Positions 8,659 through 17,881 of a stretch of DNA of 64,000 bases are shown piece after piece. Location: positions 1,674,001 to 1,738,000 of the forward strand of contig NZ_CP045651.1 in NCBI RefSeq assembly GCF_009557455.1. Direction: 5' to 3'. Made by a program: the position numbers and the translations under genes. The notes under the pieces were generated by a model. The model was given only the letters and a program-made list of their open reading frames with translations. It made no database searches and was not told where the DNA came from. This DNA is from Alistipes sp. dk3624. GTDB lineage: Bacteria > Bacteroidota > Bacteroidia > Bacteroidales > Rikenellaceae. Each line of letters starts with the position of its first letter. Position 1 is the first letter of the stretch.

Positions 8659-9936
8659 ATGCGTACGAAATTCATATACCTATTACTGATCGCAGCCGTA
8701 TCCGGCTCCGCCGCCGCCCAGGACACGCTCTCGCTCGACGACTACCGACTCCGCGTCCTGCAATACAGCTACACGCTGAAACAGGCCGCCGAGCAGACCC
8801 GCGCCGCAGAGGCCGCCGTCCGGGGCAGCTACACCGGTTTCCTGCCTCAACTCAGCGCCGACGGCGACTTTTCGATCAACTTCCGAAAACGTTTTCAGAG
8901 CGACCGGCTGCTGAAACCCTATTCGTTTTCGTTGCAGCCGGCTCTGGTACAGCAAATTTACGTCGGAGGAAGCGTCCGCGATAGTTACCGACAGGCGCAG
9001 GTGAATCAAGATCTGTTCCGGTTGCAGGAACAGCAATCGGAGCTGGACGTCGCCTACCTGGCCGAATACAACTACTGGAATCTGGCTTCGAACAAAGCGC
9101 TGCTGGACATCACGACCCGCTACGAAGCGATCGTCCGCGAAATGTTCAACGTAGTGCAGACGCGTTTCGACGACGGCTACGTAGCCCGCAACGACCTGCT
9201 GATGATTCAGACCCGATTGCAGGAAGCTGAATTCAGCCGTATACAGATCGAAAACGCCTACCGTATTTCGCTGCACAATTTCAACATCCTGATGGGAGAA
9301 AAACCCGACGCGCCCCGCCATGCGGCCGACTCGATCACGCAATCCGTTCCGCCGTTGCAGGAGATAGCCCCGGAAGAGGCCGTCCCGTCGCACCCGTCCT
9401 ACCTGATCGCCGGCAAACAAATCGACCTACAACGGTACAACGTCAGACTGGCGGCTTCGCGGTTCAACCCGCAGCTCTCGGCCGGCGTGCAGGGCATTTG
9501 GAACACCCCGTCGCCGAACTATCACGGACAGACCCGGATCGACGGGCTGGCATTCCTACGGCTGAACATCCCGATTTTCCACTGGAACGAACGGCGTCAC
9601 ACGGTCCATGCGGCCGAAGCGACGCTCCGCTCGTCGCAGTATGCGCAGGCCGCCGTCGCGGACAACCTTTCGGTAGCGATCTCGAACGCATGGACAAACA
9701 TCACCGAAGCGAATTTGCAGATCGCGACCGCCCGCTCAAACCTCGACGTCGCACGCGAGAACCTGTCGCTGAACACGTTCAGCTACAACGAGGGGGTACT
9801 GACCATCCTCGACGTCATATCCGCGCAACTTTCGTGGTTACAAGCTTATACGAACGCCGTAACGGCCCATTTCAACGAAAAGGTCGCCATTTCGGCCTAT
9901 AAGAAAGCGATCGGCCGCTACGATTTTTCCAGATAA
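8659..9936 (+). CDS. TolC-family outer membrane efflux protein
   Basis: A 425-residue outer membrane channel. A cleavable signal peptide (MRTKFIYLLLIAAVSGSAAA) is followed by two repeats of long alpha-helical barrel segments and short strands, the arrangement of the OEP/TolC family. Typical features include the early LSLDDYRLRVLQYSYTLKQA helix and the repeat at the C-terminus with NLSLNTFSYNEGVLTILDV. It is the third gene of the efflux operon and should provide the exit duct of the pump. Length is normal for the family. Confidence 0.9.
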   Translation: MRTKFIYLLLIAAVSGSAAAQDTLSLDDYRLRVLQYSYTLKQAAEQTRAAEAAVRGSYTGFLPQLSADGDFSINFRKRFQSDRLLKPYSFSLQPALVQQIYVGGSVRDSYRQAQVNQDLFRLQEQQSELDVAYLAEYNYWNLASNKALLDITTRYEAIVREMFNVVQTRFDDGYVARNDLLMIQTRLQEAEFSRIQIENAYRISLHNFNILMGEKPDAPRHAADSITQSVPPLQEIAPEEAVPSHPSYLIAGKQIDLQRYNVRLAASRFNPQLSAGVQGIWNTPSPNYHGQTRIDGLAFLRLNIPIFHWNERRHTVHAAEATLRSSQYAQAAVADNLSVAISNAWTNITEANLQIATARSNLDVARENLSLNTFSYNEGVLTILDVISAQLSWLQAYTNAVTAHFNEKVAISAYKKAIGRYDFSR

Positions 9937-10017
9937 TCCGCACGACCGTCGCCACCGCACGACCGCGGCTTACAGTGCGATTTCCAGAAACAAAGCGGCC
10001 ATCCGTTTACGCCTTCT

Positions 10018-11904
10018 CTACCCCGCGATCTCGCTCAATTCGAGCCACCGCATACTTTTTTCGTCGATCAGGGCGATCACCTCGCCGATCCGCACCGATT
10101 TGGCGGTAAGCTCCCCGACAGATAGGCTGCCGCTGCCGAGCAGTCGCTCCAGCTCGGCCTTTTCTTGCTCCAACTGCGGAATCTCCTGTTCGAGCCGTTC
10201 CATCTCTCGGTTTTCCTGATACGTCCGCTTGCGTTTGCCGGACGGCGCGGACGACTGTTTCGGCATTTGCTTTTCCTGTATCTTCTTGTTCTCCTGCGAT
10301 CCGGCCGCCCGTTCTTCGGACTCTTTCAGCCGTTTCCACTCAAGGTAATCGCTGTAATTCCCCGGAAAATCCTTGATCTGCCCGCCGCCCTGGAAAACCA
10401 GCAGGTGATCGGCTACTTTGTCCATGAAATAACGGTCGTGCGAAATTACGATCAAACAACCGCCGTAACCCTGCAAGAACTCTTCGAGCACTTGCAGCGT
10501 CATAATATCCAGGTCGTTGGTCGGCTCGTCAAGCACCAGAAAATTCGGATTGCGCATCAGCACCGTGCAGAGGTACAGCCGTCGCCGTTCGCCGCCGCTG
10601 AGTTTTTCGACATAATCGTACTGCGTCTGCGCCGTGAACAGGAAATACTGCAAAAATTGCGACGCGCTCAACCGGCGCCCTTCGCCCAGCTCGATATGTT
10701 CAGCGATTTCGGTCACCACGTCGATCACCTTCGCGCCATCGTCGAACGACAGCCCGTCCTGCGAATAGTAGCCGAAACGGACCGTCTCGCCGATATCGAT
10801 CGTCCCGGCATCCGGCTGCACCAGCCCCATCAGCATCTTGATAAAGGTCGATTTTCCGGTGCCGTTGTCGCCGACGATACCCATTTTTTCGTAACGGGCG
10901 AAACGGTAGTCGAATCCGTCGAGAATCACCTTGTCGCCGAAACGTTTGGAAAGCCCCCGCACCTCGAAGATCTTTTTCCCGATGTAAGCCGCTTTGACGT
11001 CCAGCCGCACATTTCCGCTCTCGCGGCGCTTGCGCAGCCGTTCCTCGAGTTCGCCGAACGACTCGACCCGCGAACGCGCTTTCGTCCCGCGCGCTTGCGG
11101 CTGCCGGCGAATCCACTCCAACTCGGTACGGTACAGATTGTTATCGCGCTCGCGTTGCGCATCGGCCGCATCGAGCCGCTGCTGCCGCTTTTCGAGATAA
11201 AGGCTGTAATTGCCGTGATACACGTACGCCTGCCGGTCGTCGATCTCAACGATGTCCGAGCAGACCCGGTCGAGGAAATAACGGTCGTGAGTCACCATCA
11301 GCAAGCTCAGTCGGGTATGAGCCAGATATTCTTCGAGCCATTCGGTCATCTCAAGGTCGAGGTGGTTCGTCGGTTCGTCGAGGATCAGCAGGTCGGGTTC
11401 GGCGATCAGCGCATTGGCCAGAGCGACCCGCTTGACCTGACCGCCGGACAACTGTCCGGTCGGCTGATCAAAATCCTTAATTTTCAACTGCGTGAGGATC
11501 TGCTTGACCCGCGATTCGTAGTTCCAGGCATCCTGCGCGTCCATTTCGGCCATCGCCCGGTGCAAAACGTCTTCGTCTGCCGACGCCACCGCCTGTTCGT
11601 AGGCGGCAACGGCGCGCAACGCGGGCGAATCGGCCAGGAAACAGGCGTCCAGCACGGTCGTTCCTTCGGGAAACGCGGGATTTTGTTCCAGATAAGCTAC
11701 TTTCAGATCCCGGCGGAACGTGATCCGCCCCGCCTCGTAATCCTCGCGCCCGGCAATGATGTTGAGCAGAGTCGTTTTGCCCGTCCCGTTCTTCGCAATC
11801 AGTCCGATACGCTGCCCTTCGCCGACTCCCAGCGACAAATTTTCGAAAAGCACCCGGTCGCCGAACGATTTGACGAGTCCCTCCACCTGAAGATAACTGA
11901 CCAT
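10018..11904 (-). CDS. ABC-F family ATPase, Uup-like
   Basis: A 628-residue cytoplasmic protein with two ABC ATPase domains and no membrane segments. Each half has a Walker A (AKNGTGKTT; GDNGTGKST), an ABC signature (LSGGQVKR; LSGGERRR) and Walker B (LLILDEPTNHLD; FLVLDEPTNDLD). The linker between the halves is charged, and the C-terminus holds a coiled coil (ENREMERLEQEIPQLEQEK), as in Uup. ABC-F proteins bind ribosomes or branched DNA rather than transport. The ATG at 11904 (MVSYLQVEG) is preferred over an upstream TTG because homologues begin here and a TATCTTTG element lies 18 bases upstream. It is a single-gene unit on the minus strand. Confidence 0.9.
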   Translation of the reverse strand: MVSYLQVEGLVKSFGDRVLFENLSLGVGEGQRIGLIAKNGTGKTTLLNIIAGREDYEAGRITFRRDLKVAYLEQNPAFPEGTTVLDACFLADSPALRAVAAYEQAVASADEDVLHRAMAEMDAQDAWNYESRVKQILTQLKIKDFDQPTGQLSGGQVKRVALANALIAEPDLLILDEPTNHLDLEMTEWLEEYLAHTRLSLLMVTHDRYFLDRVCSDIVEIDDRQAYVYHGNYSLYLEKRQQRLDAADAQRERDNNLYRTELEWIRRQPQARGTKARSRVESFGELEERLRKRRESGNVRLDVKAAYIGKKIFEVRGLSKRFGDKVILDGFDYRFARYEKMGIVGDNGTGKSTFIKMLMGLVQPDAGTIDIGETVRFGYYSQDGLSFDDGAKVIDVVTEIAEHIELGEGRRLSASQFLQYFLFTAQTQYDYVEKLSGGERRRLYLCTVLMRNPNFLVLDEPTNDLDIMTLQVLEEFLQGYGGCLIVISHDRYFMDKVADHLLVFQGGGQIKDFPGNYSDYLEWKRLKESEERAAGSQENKKIQEKQMPKQSSAPSGKRKRTYQENREMERLEQEIPQLEQEKAELERLLGSGSLSVGELTAKSVRIGEVIALIDEKSMRWLELSEIAG

Positions 11905-11922
11905 AAATTCCCGTTTTTCGTA

Positions 11923-11930
11923 CAAAGATA
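11923..11930 (-). promoter_or_regulatory. -7 promoter element
   Basis: TATCTTTG on the minus strand matches TAnnTTTG exactly and lies 18 bases before the ABC-F start codon. No good -33 element is visible. Confidence 0.45.
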
Positions 11931-12017
11931 AAAAGTTACGGCCGATTCGTCCGGTTTTTCATAGTCAGGTCCGGAAAAATGCAACGGAAAAGAAAACCGG
12001 AGAGAAACCGTCGCAAA

Positions 12018-12045
12018 AAAATCCACCCGTTTCGGAGTGGATTTT
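12018..12045 (-). terminator. Rho-independent terminator
   Basis: On the minus strand AAAATCCAC pairs with GTGGATTTT around a 10-base loop and the T run continues (complement of the A run from 12015). It lies 22 bases after the OmpA-like stop and ends the purA-ompA unit. Confidence 0.7.
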
Positions 12046-12067
12046 AAATCGAACGTTTCCGGCAGAA

Positions 12068-12769
12068 CTACTTCGCAACTTCCTGCTGAGCCTGCTGGAT
12101 CATGTTATCGTTGGCCGTAATCAGGATCTCCACGCGGCGGTTCTGCGCACGCCCTTCCTCGGTCGAGTTGTCGGCGATCGGCGCATCGTAAGCCAGTCCG
12201 CGCGTAGTAATCCGGTTCGGATCGATCTTCTGACCTATCAAATAGTTAGATACGGCCTGCGCACGTTCCTCGGACAATTTCTGATTGATCTCGCGGCTGC
12301 CCGTATTGTCCGTATGACCGTAGATCGCCACGTCCGTCTCGGGAGATTGGGCCAGCGAAGAAGCGAATTTCTTCAGCGCCGAACGCGAAGCGTCGCCCAG
12401 TTCGCTCTTTCCGGTGGCAAACAGGATCTTGTCGTCGAATGTCACCTTGATGGCGGGCACGTTGTTTTCGTCGGTCACGGTTTCGACCTTCGCGCCCTCG
12501 ATTTTTTCGAGTTCGGCTTTCTGCTTGTCCATCCGCTTACCGATCAACGCGCCGACTCCCGCGCCGACTCCCGCGCCGACCAGCGTACCGATCGCGGCGC
12601 CCTTACCGCCTCCGGCCAACGCGCCGATCCCGGCGCCGGCAACGGCTCCGCCGCCGCCGCCGATCGTAGCGCCTTTACCCGTAGAACTCATGTTCTGAAA
12701 AGCCGCGCAACCGGTCATCAGCAATGCCGCCGACAACATGGCGGCCATCGAAAATTTTCCTGTTCTCAT
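12068..12769 (-). CDS. OmpA-family lipoprotein with glycine-zipper segment
   Basis: A 233-residue predicted outer-membrane lipoprotein. The signal peptide ends in a lipobox LMTGC (C20). Residues 30-80 are a Gly/Ala-rich glycine zipper with GxxxG repeats (GALAGGGKGAAIGTLVGAG), as in YiaD-like proteins, suggesting membrane insertion or oligomerisation. Residues 105-225 form an OmpA C-terminal domain that binds peptidoglycan, recognisable by YGHTDNTGSREINQKLSEER and RAQNRRVEI. It follows purA with only a 24-base gap, so it is probably transcribed from the purA promoter and ended by the hairpin at 12018. Its role is to tether outer membrane to cell wall. Confidence 0.88.
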   Translation of the reverse strand: MRTGKFSMAAMLSAALLMTGCAAFQNMSSTGKGATIGGGGGAVAGAGIGALAGGGKGAAIGTLVGAGVGAGVGALIGKRMDKQKAELEKIEGAKVETVTDENNVPAIKVTFDDKILFATGKSELGDASRSALKKFASSLAQSPETDVAIYGHTDNTGSREINQKLSEERAQAVSNYLIGQKIDPNRITTRGLAYDAPIADNSTEEGRAQNRRVEILITANDNMIQQAQQEVAK

Positions 12770-12793
12770 ATCCGTCGCAATTTACTCCGATAC

Positions 12794-14059
12794 TTATCGG
12801 ATAATAGTCTCCTCACGGTCGGGTCCCACCGATACGATCTTCACCGGCACGCCCGTCTCTTTTTCGATAAATTCGATATATTCCTTCAGTCGGGTGGGGA
12901 ACTGATCGTAGTTCCGTATCCCGTTGATGTTGCAGTTCCATCCTTCGAACTCCTTGTATACCGGAACGATCTCCCCGTTGACCTCATACGGGAATTCGGT
13001 CGTCTCCTTCCCGTCCACCTTATAGGCTACGGCGACTTTCAGTTTTTCGAAATCGTTCAGCACGTCCGACTTCATCATGATCAGCGCGGTCACCCCGTTC
13101 ATCATCACCGAATAACGCAGCGCCACCATGTCGAGCCATCCGCAGCGGCGCGGACGCCCGGTGGTAGCACCAAATTCCATGCCGATCCGGCGCATCTTCT
13201 CGCCGTCCTCGTCGAACAGCTCGGTCGGGAACGGACCGCTGCCGACCCGCGTGCAGTATGCCTTGAAAATCCCGTACACATTGCCGATCCGCGACGGAGC
13301 CACCCCGAGACCGGTGCAAACCCCAGCGCAAAGCGTATTGGAAGAGGTCACGAAAGGATAAGTGCCGAAATCGATATCCAGCATCGATCCCTGAGCCCCT
13401 TCGGCCAGGATCGCCTTGCCCTCGTCGAGCAACCCGTTGATTACGTGCTCGCCCTCGATAAAACGGAAACGCTTCAGGTTTTCGATCCCTTCGAGCCACT
13501 CCTTCTCGTAATCGGTGATATCGAACTGGAAATCGTATTGCCGCAGCAATTCCAGATGTTTCGCTTTCAGTCGCTGGTAACGCTCTTCGAACGCGGGAGA
13601 GAGAATATCCCCTACGCGCAACCCGTTGCGTCCGGTTTTGTCCATGTAGGTCGGGCCGATTCCTTTCAGCGTCGAACCGATCTTGGTCTTGCCTTTGGAA
13701 GCTTCGGAAGCCGCGTCGATGATCCTGTGGGTCGGTAGGATCAGGTGCGCCTTTTTGGCGATCAGCAGCTTGCTCTGTACGTCGACGCCGTCGGCCTCCA
13801 ACGTGGCGATCTCGTCGGACAGGATCACCGGGTCGATCACGACGCCGTTGCCGATGATATTGATCGATCCGTCGCGGAAAATCCCGGAAGGAATCGTGTG
13901 GAGCACGTATTTTTTGCCTTCGAAATGAAGGGAATGTCCGGCGTTCGGCCCACCCTGGAAACGGGCGATCACCTGATAGTCGGGGGTCAGTACGTCCACC
14001 ACCTTTCCTTTACCTTCGTCACCCCATTGCAAACCTAAAACAACATCTATTTTTTTCAT
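12794..14059 (-). CDS. purA: Adenylosuccinate synthetase
   Basis: A 421-residue enzyme that joins IMP and aspartate with GTP to form adenylosuccinate, the first committed step to AMP. Key segments are LGLQWGDEGKGKVVD at the N-terminus (phosphate loop and catalytic Asp), GGPNAGHSL (catalytic His), the GSTLKGIGPTY region and TTGRPRRCGWLD (IMP/switch loop). The ATG at 14059 is chosen because the conserved start MKKIDVVLGLQWGDEGKGK begins there; an upstream in-frame extension to 14101 has no homology. A TACCTTTG element lies 39 bases upstream. The OmpA-like gene follows closely. Confidence 0.97.
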   Translation of the reverse strand: MKKIDVVLGLQWGDEGKGKVVDVLTPDYQVIARFQGGPNAGHSLHFEGKKYVLHTIPSGIFRDGSINIIGNGVVIDPVILSDEIATLEADGVDVQSKLLIAKKAHLILPTHRIIDAASEASKGKTKIGSTLKGIGPTYMDKTGRNGLRVGDILSPAFEERYQRLKAKHLELLRQYDFQFDITDYEKEWLEGIENLKRFRFIEGEHVINGLLDEGKAILAEGAQGSMLDIDFGTYPFVTSSNTLCAGVCTGLGVAPSRIGNVYGIFKAYCTRVGSGPFPTELFDEDGEKMRRIGMEFGATTGRPRRCGWLDMVALRYSVMMNGVTALIMMKSDVLNDFEKLKVAVAYKVDGKETTEFPYEVNGEIVPVYKEFEGWNCNINGIRNYDQFPTRLKEYIEFIEKETGVPVKIVSVGPDREETIIR

Positions 14060-14368
14060 TGGTACGGTTAGAATAATTTCACAACGCAAAATTGCTTTCA
14101 AAGGTACGTAACTTTTTCATAACATAAAAGACGTCCGCAAAATTTAAGCGCTATTTTCGCGCCCGGCAAGAACGCTGGAACGAAGGGCGGTACCGCCCCG
14201 GAAACAAAAGCGCGTCAAAAGCGAAATCGGCGAACGCCCGTCCCGCAGCACGGAGCCGCGACGGTTCGATTGCGGACGATACTACTTTCGCCCGTCCGTC
14301 CGTTAATTTAACCGGAAAACACTCGGGGGTTTTCGGTAAAATAATTAACTTAGCACCTTAAAACGGGA
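14060..14368. other. Intergenic region between divergent purA and TPR gene
   Basis: This 309-base gap separates divergent genes. It holds the purA -7 element near 14099-14106 and, close to the TPR gene, an AT-rich stretch with TAACTTAG (14346-14353) that could be a weak -7 element. The middle part (14150-14300) is GC-rich and I see no gene, repeat or RNA in it. Confidence 0.5.
14099..14106 (-). promoter_or_regulatory. -7 promoter element of purA
   Basis: TACCTTTG on the minus strand, an exact TAnnTTTG match, 39 bases before the purA ATG. The -33 region is weak. Confidence 0.45.
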
Positions 14369-16375
14369 ATGCGAATGCGAAAAATACTGCTGATTCTGTT
14401 GTTGCTGGCAGCCGTCGGGCCGCACCGGGAAACAAAAGCGCAACTCAACAAGGCCTACTTTTTCTACGTGGGACAGAACTTCCTGATCGACAGCAAGTAT
14501 CAGGATGCGATCGAGGTGCTCAATATCCTGTTGCGGGTCGACTCGACCGCCACCGAGGGTTATTTCCTGCGCGGCATCGCCAAATACAACCTCGACGACC
14601 TGCTGGGCGCCGAACAGGATTTCACGCTCGCCATCCGCCAGAATCCGGTTTTTACGACCGCCTACCAGTACCGCGCCATCACCCGTTCGCGGCTGGGCAA
14701 TTACGACGACGCCCTGAAAGATTTCCAGGAAGCCATCGACCTGCGCCCCGACCGTCCCGGCCCCTATTACAGCCGCGGAGTCACCTTCCTGCTGAGCCAA
14801 CAGTTCGAAAAAGCCATCGCGGATTTCACGACTTTCATCCGCTACGACAACAAGGTCTCGGACGCCTACCTGAACCGCGGCACCAGCTACCTGTACATGA
14901 AGGACACCACGCGCGCCCTGGAAGACTACAACCAGGGCATCCGCACCAACTACTACGACCCGAACGGTTACAACCGTCGCGGCTCGCTGTACCTGAGTCA
15001 GAAAAAATACGACCTTGCGAAACAGGATTTCGACCGGGCGATCGGCTACGACTCGACTTTTATCCCGGCTTATTTCAACCGGGCGCTGGTCTACTCGAAC
15101 ACCCGGCGGCCGGTCGACGCCATCGAAGATTTCAGCCGGGTGATCGAACTCGACTCGACCAGCGCGCTGACCTATTTCAACCGGGCGATCTTGCGTACGC
15201 AGATCGGGGACTACAACAAGGCGCTGGAAGACTACGACCGGGTGGCGCTGTACTCTCCGAACAACGTGCTCGTCTACTATAACCGGGCCGGCCTGTACGC
15301 CCAACTGGGCGATTACGACGCGGCCATCCGCGACTATTCGCGCGCCATCGAGCTCTATCCGGACTTCGCCAACGCCTACCTGAATCGCTCGTCGCTACGT
15401 TACGCGACCAAAGACCTGAAAGGTTCGCGCAGCGATAAAGAAACCGCCGACCGGAAAATCGCCGAATACCGCTCGAAGCTGAACGACAGCACCTTCTCGA
15501 TCTACGCCGACACGAGTCGCCAGTTCAACCAACTGCTATCGTTCGAAAATAATTTCACCGACGAAGAATACCAGCAGGTCAATGCCAAAAGCGCCGACAT
15601 CGCGCTGTTGCCGCTGTTCAAATTCTCGTTGGCACAACCCGACAGCACCCGGAACGCCGAGATTCCGCAGCAGTTCCAGCCCTATTACTCGGAAGAAGCC
15701 GAGCGTTTCAAAAAGCAGATCGGCCTGCCGCTGTTGAAATGGGTGAACCGCGACAGCGACGTTCCGCCCGATTCGCTGATCGCGTTCGATGCGGCGAACG
15801 GCGATTCGATCCGGACGGGAAGCGACTCATGGCAGATCTATTTCAAACGGGGACTCTCGCAATCGCTGATCAAGCAGTACACCAGCGCCATTTCGAACTA
15901 TACGGCGGCGATCGACCGCAACCCGTCCAACCCGTTCCTGTACCTGAACCGCAGCACGACGCAAAGCGAGATGATCGACTTCGTCTCGTCGATCGACAAC
16001 AGCTTCCAGCGGATCGCCATCGAAAGCGACCCGGCCAACCGCCTCAAGACTCAATCGACCCGTACGTACAATTACGACGAGGCGATCGGCGACCTGAACA
16101 AGGCGATCAAGCTGTTACCCGATTTCGCCTACTCGTATTACAATCGCGCCAACCTGTACTGTCTGTCGGGACAAATGTCCGAGGCGTTGGAGGATTACAC
16201 ACGGGCCATCGAGCTGAACCCGCAGTTCGGAGAGGCGTACTACAACCGGGGACTGATCCAGATCTACCTGAAAGACACCCACAAAGGATGTCTCGACATG
16301 AGCAAGGCCGGGGAACTGGGTATCCAGCAAGCTTATAAAGTATTGAAAATATACGGGCAGCCGGGCAATAAATAG
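14369..16375 (+). CDS. Secreted tetratricopeptide-repeat protein
   Basis: A 668-residue protein with an N-terminal hydrophobic signal (MRKILLILLLLAAVG, probable cleavage near TKAQ) and a body made mostly of TPR units. Repeats are visible from about residue 35 to 345 (for example NYDDALKDFQEAIDLRPDRP and DYDAAIRDYSRAIELYPDF), then a roughly 130-residue non-repeat section rich in D and F, then more repeats from about 490 to the end (QMSEALEDYTRAIELNP). TPR arrays bind partner proteins; here the likely place is the periplasm. No catalytic motif is seen. It stands upstream of the MFS gene with a 75-base gap and no clear terminator, so read-through is possible. Confidence 0.8.
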   Translation: MRMRKILLILLLLAAVGPHRETKAQLNKAYFFYVGQNFLIDSKYQDAIEVLNILLRVDSTATEGYFLRGIAKYNLDDLLGAEQDFTLAIRQNPVFTTAYQYRAITRSRLGNYDDALKDFQEAIDLRPDRPGPYYSRGVTFLLSQQFEKAIADFTTFIRYDNKVSDAYLNRGTSYLYMKDTTRALEDYNQGIRTNYYDPNGYNRRGSLYLSQKKYDLAKQDFDRAIGYDSTFIPAYFNRALVYSNTRRPVDAIEDFSRVIELDSTSALTYFNRAILRTQIGDYNKALEDYDRVALYSPNNVLVYYNRAGLYAQLGDYDAAIRDYSRAIELYPDFANAYLNRSSLRYATKDLKGSRSDKETADRKIAEYRSKLNDSTFSIYADTSRQFNQLLSFENNFTDEEYQQVNAKSADIALLPLFKFSLAQPDSTRNAEIPQQFQPYYSEEAERFKKQIGLPLLKWVNRDSDVPPDSLIAFDAANGDSIRTGSDSWQIYFKRGLSQSLIKQYTSAISNYTAAIDRNPSNPFLYLNRSTTQSEMIDFVSSIDNSFQRIAIESDPANRLKTQSTRTYNYDEAIGDLNKAIKLLPDFAYSYYNRANLYCLSGQMSEALEDYTRAIELNPQFGEAYYNRGLIQIYLKDTHKGCLDMSKAGELGIQQAYKVLKIYGQPGNK

Positions 16376-16450
16376 CCCGGCTACGACGACACCGGCAGCG
16401 AACGCGCCGCTTCCGGGTCGACGGAAAAAGACTAACAGCAAACCGATCCG

Positions 16451-17881
16451 ATGAAAGAGATCATACGGAAAAAAATGGCCGCGTCGCCCGTCCTGCGCTG
16501 GACGGTACTGGGACTGGTATCGTTCACGATGCTGACCGGCTACGTCATCGCCGACGTCATGGCGCCGCTGAAAACCCTGCTCGAACAGCAGCTCGGATGG
16601 GACAGCTCCGACTACGGGCTGTTCACGAGCGGTTACGGCTGGCTCAACATCTTCCTGCTGATGCTGATTTTCGGCGGTATGATCCTCGACAAAAAAGGCG
16701 TCCGTTACGCCGGCGTCCTGTCGGTCGGGCTGATGATCGGGGGCACCCTGCTGAAATACTGGGCAATCACTGCCGACCTCGGCGGAGCGGTCTCGTCGTT
16801 TTCGATCGGAGGGCATTCGCTTTTCTCGGTCAAATCGCAGGTGCTGTACGCGACGCTCGGATTCGCCGTTTTCGGCGTCGGCGTCGAAATGATCGGCATT
16901 ACGGCCAATAAAGCGGTCGTCAAATGGTTCCGCGGACGGTCGCTCGCGCTGGCCCTCGGCATCAACGTAGCGGCGGGACGGATCGGAACCGCGATCGCGA
17001 TGTTCGGGTCGCTGCCGCTGGCTCGGATGACGGGCAATCCGGGCGCTCCGCTCGCCGTATGTCTGTTGCTGCTTTGCATCGGTCTGCTGAGCTTCCTGGT
17101 TTTCTGCGTGCTGGACCGGCGGGAAGACCGGGAAACGGAAACGCTCCCCGGCACGGAAAAAGAGGAAGAATTCAAACTGTCCGACATCGTCAAAATAGCG
17201 AAAATCAAAGCTTTCTGGTACATTACGATCCTTTGCGTGCTGTTTTATTCGGCCGTTTTCCCGTTCCTGAAATACGCCACCGAACTGATGATCCAGAAAT
17301 TCCACGTATCGCCCGGATTCGCAGGCGCGATACCGGCCCTGCTGCCGTTCGGAAACATCTTGCTCACCCCATTGTTCGGCAGTATTTACGACCGACGGGG
17401 ACACGGGGCTACGATCATGCTGATCGGCTCGGCGCTGCTGGTCTGCGTATACACTCTGTTCGCAATCCCGGCGCTCACGGCAAACTGGATGGCCGTCGTG
17501 CTGGTACTGGTACTCGGAGCCGCCCTTTCGCTGGTGCCGTCGGCCATGTGGCCTTCGGTGACGAAAATCGTCCCGTACCGGATGCTGGGCACCTCCTATT
17601 CGATGATTTTCTGGATACAGAACTGGGGCCTGGCCTTCGTCCCGCTGTTGATCGGCGTCGTGCTCAAGAACCATTGCATCGCCGGCACCGTCGTGATCGA
17701 CGGCGTGGTATCCACGCGCTACGACTACACGCTGCCGATGCTGATCTTCGCCGGATTCGGGGCGCTATCGATCGTCTTCGCGCTGCTGCTGCGCCGTGAA
17801 GACGCCCGCAAAGGATACGGACTTGAAAAACCGAACGACGAATTGCAAACGAACTCAACCACTAAAACTCAAATACCATGA
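16451..17881 (+). CDS. MFS transporter
   Basis: A 476-residue inner-membrane protein with about 12 hydrophobic helices and a charged central loop (residues 218-250, EDRETETLPGTEKEEEF), the usual Major Facilitator Superfamily plan. Helix 2-3 carries FGGMILDKKGVRYAG, a form of the MFS signature between helices 2 and 3, repeated in the second half as FGSIYDRRGHGA. It should move a small solute by symport, antiport or uniport; the substrate cannot be inferred. Its TGA overlaps the ATG of the next gene by four bases (ATGA), which points to translational coupling with the MBL-fold protein. Confidence 0.85.
   Translation: MKEIIRKKMAASPVLRWTVLGLVSFTMLTGYVIADVMAPLKTLLEQQLGWDSSDYGLFTSGYGWLNIFLLMLIFGGMILDKKGVRYAGVLSVGLMIGGTLLKYWAITADLGGAVSSFSIGGHSLFSVKSQVLYATLGFAVFGVGVEMIGITANKAVVKWFRGRSLALALGINVAAGRIGTAIAMFGSLPLARMTGNPGAPLAVCLLLLCIGLLSFLVFCVLDRREDRETETLPGTEKEEEFKLSDIVKIAKIKAFWYITILCVLFYSAVFPFLKYATELMIQKFHVSPGFAGAIPALLPFGNILLTPLFGSIYDRRGHGATIMLIGSALLVCVYTLFAIPALTANWMAVVLVLVLGAALSLVPSAMWPSVTKIVPYRMLGTSYSMIFWIQNWGLAFVPLLIGVVLKNHCIAGTVVIDGVVSTRYDYTLPMLIFAGFGALSIVFALLLRREDARKGYGLEKPNDELQTNSTTKTQIP

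Noticed and set aside
16359-16382. Hairpin AGCCGGGC/GCCCGGCT at the end of the TPR gene
   Set aside because: No T tract follows and it overlaps the stop codon, so I do not call it a terminator.
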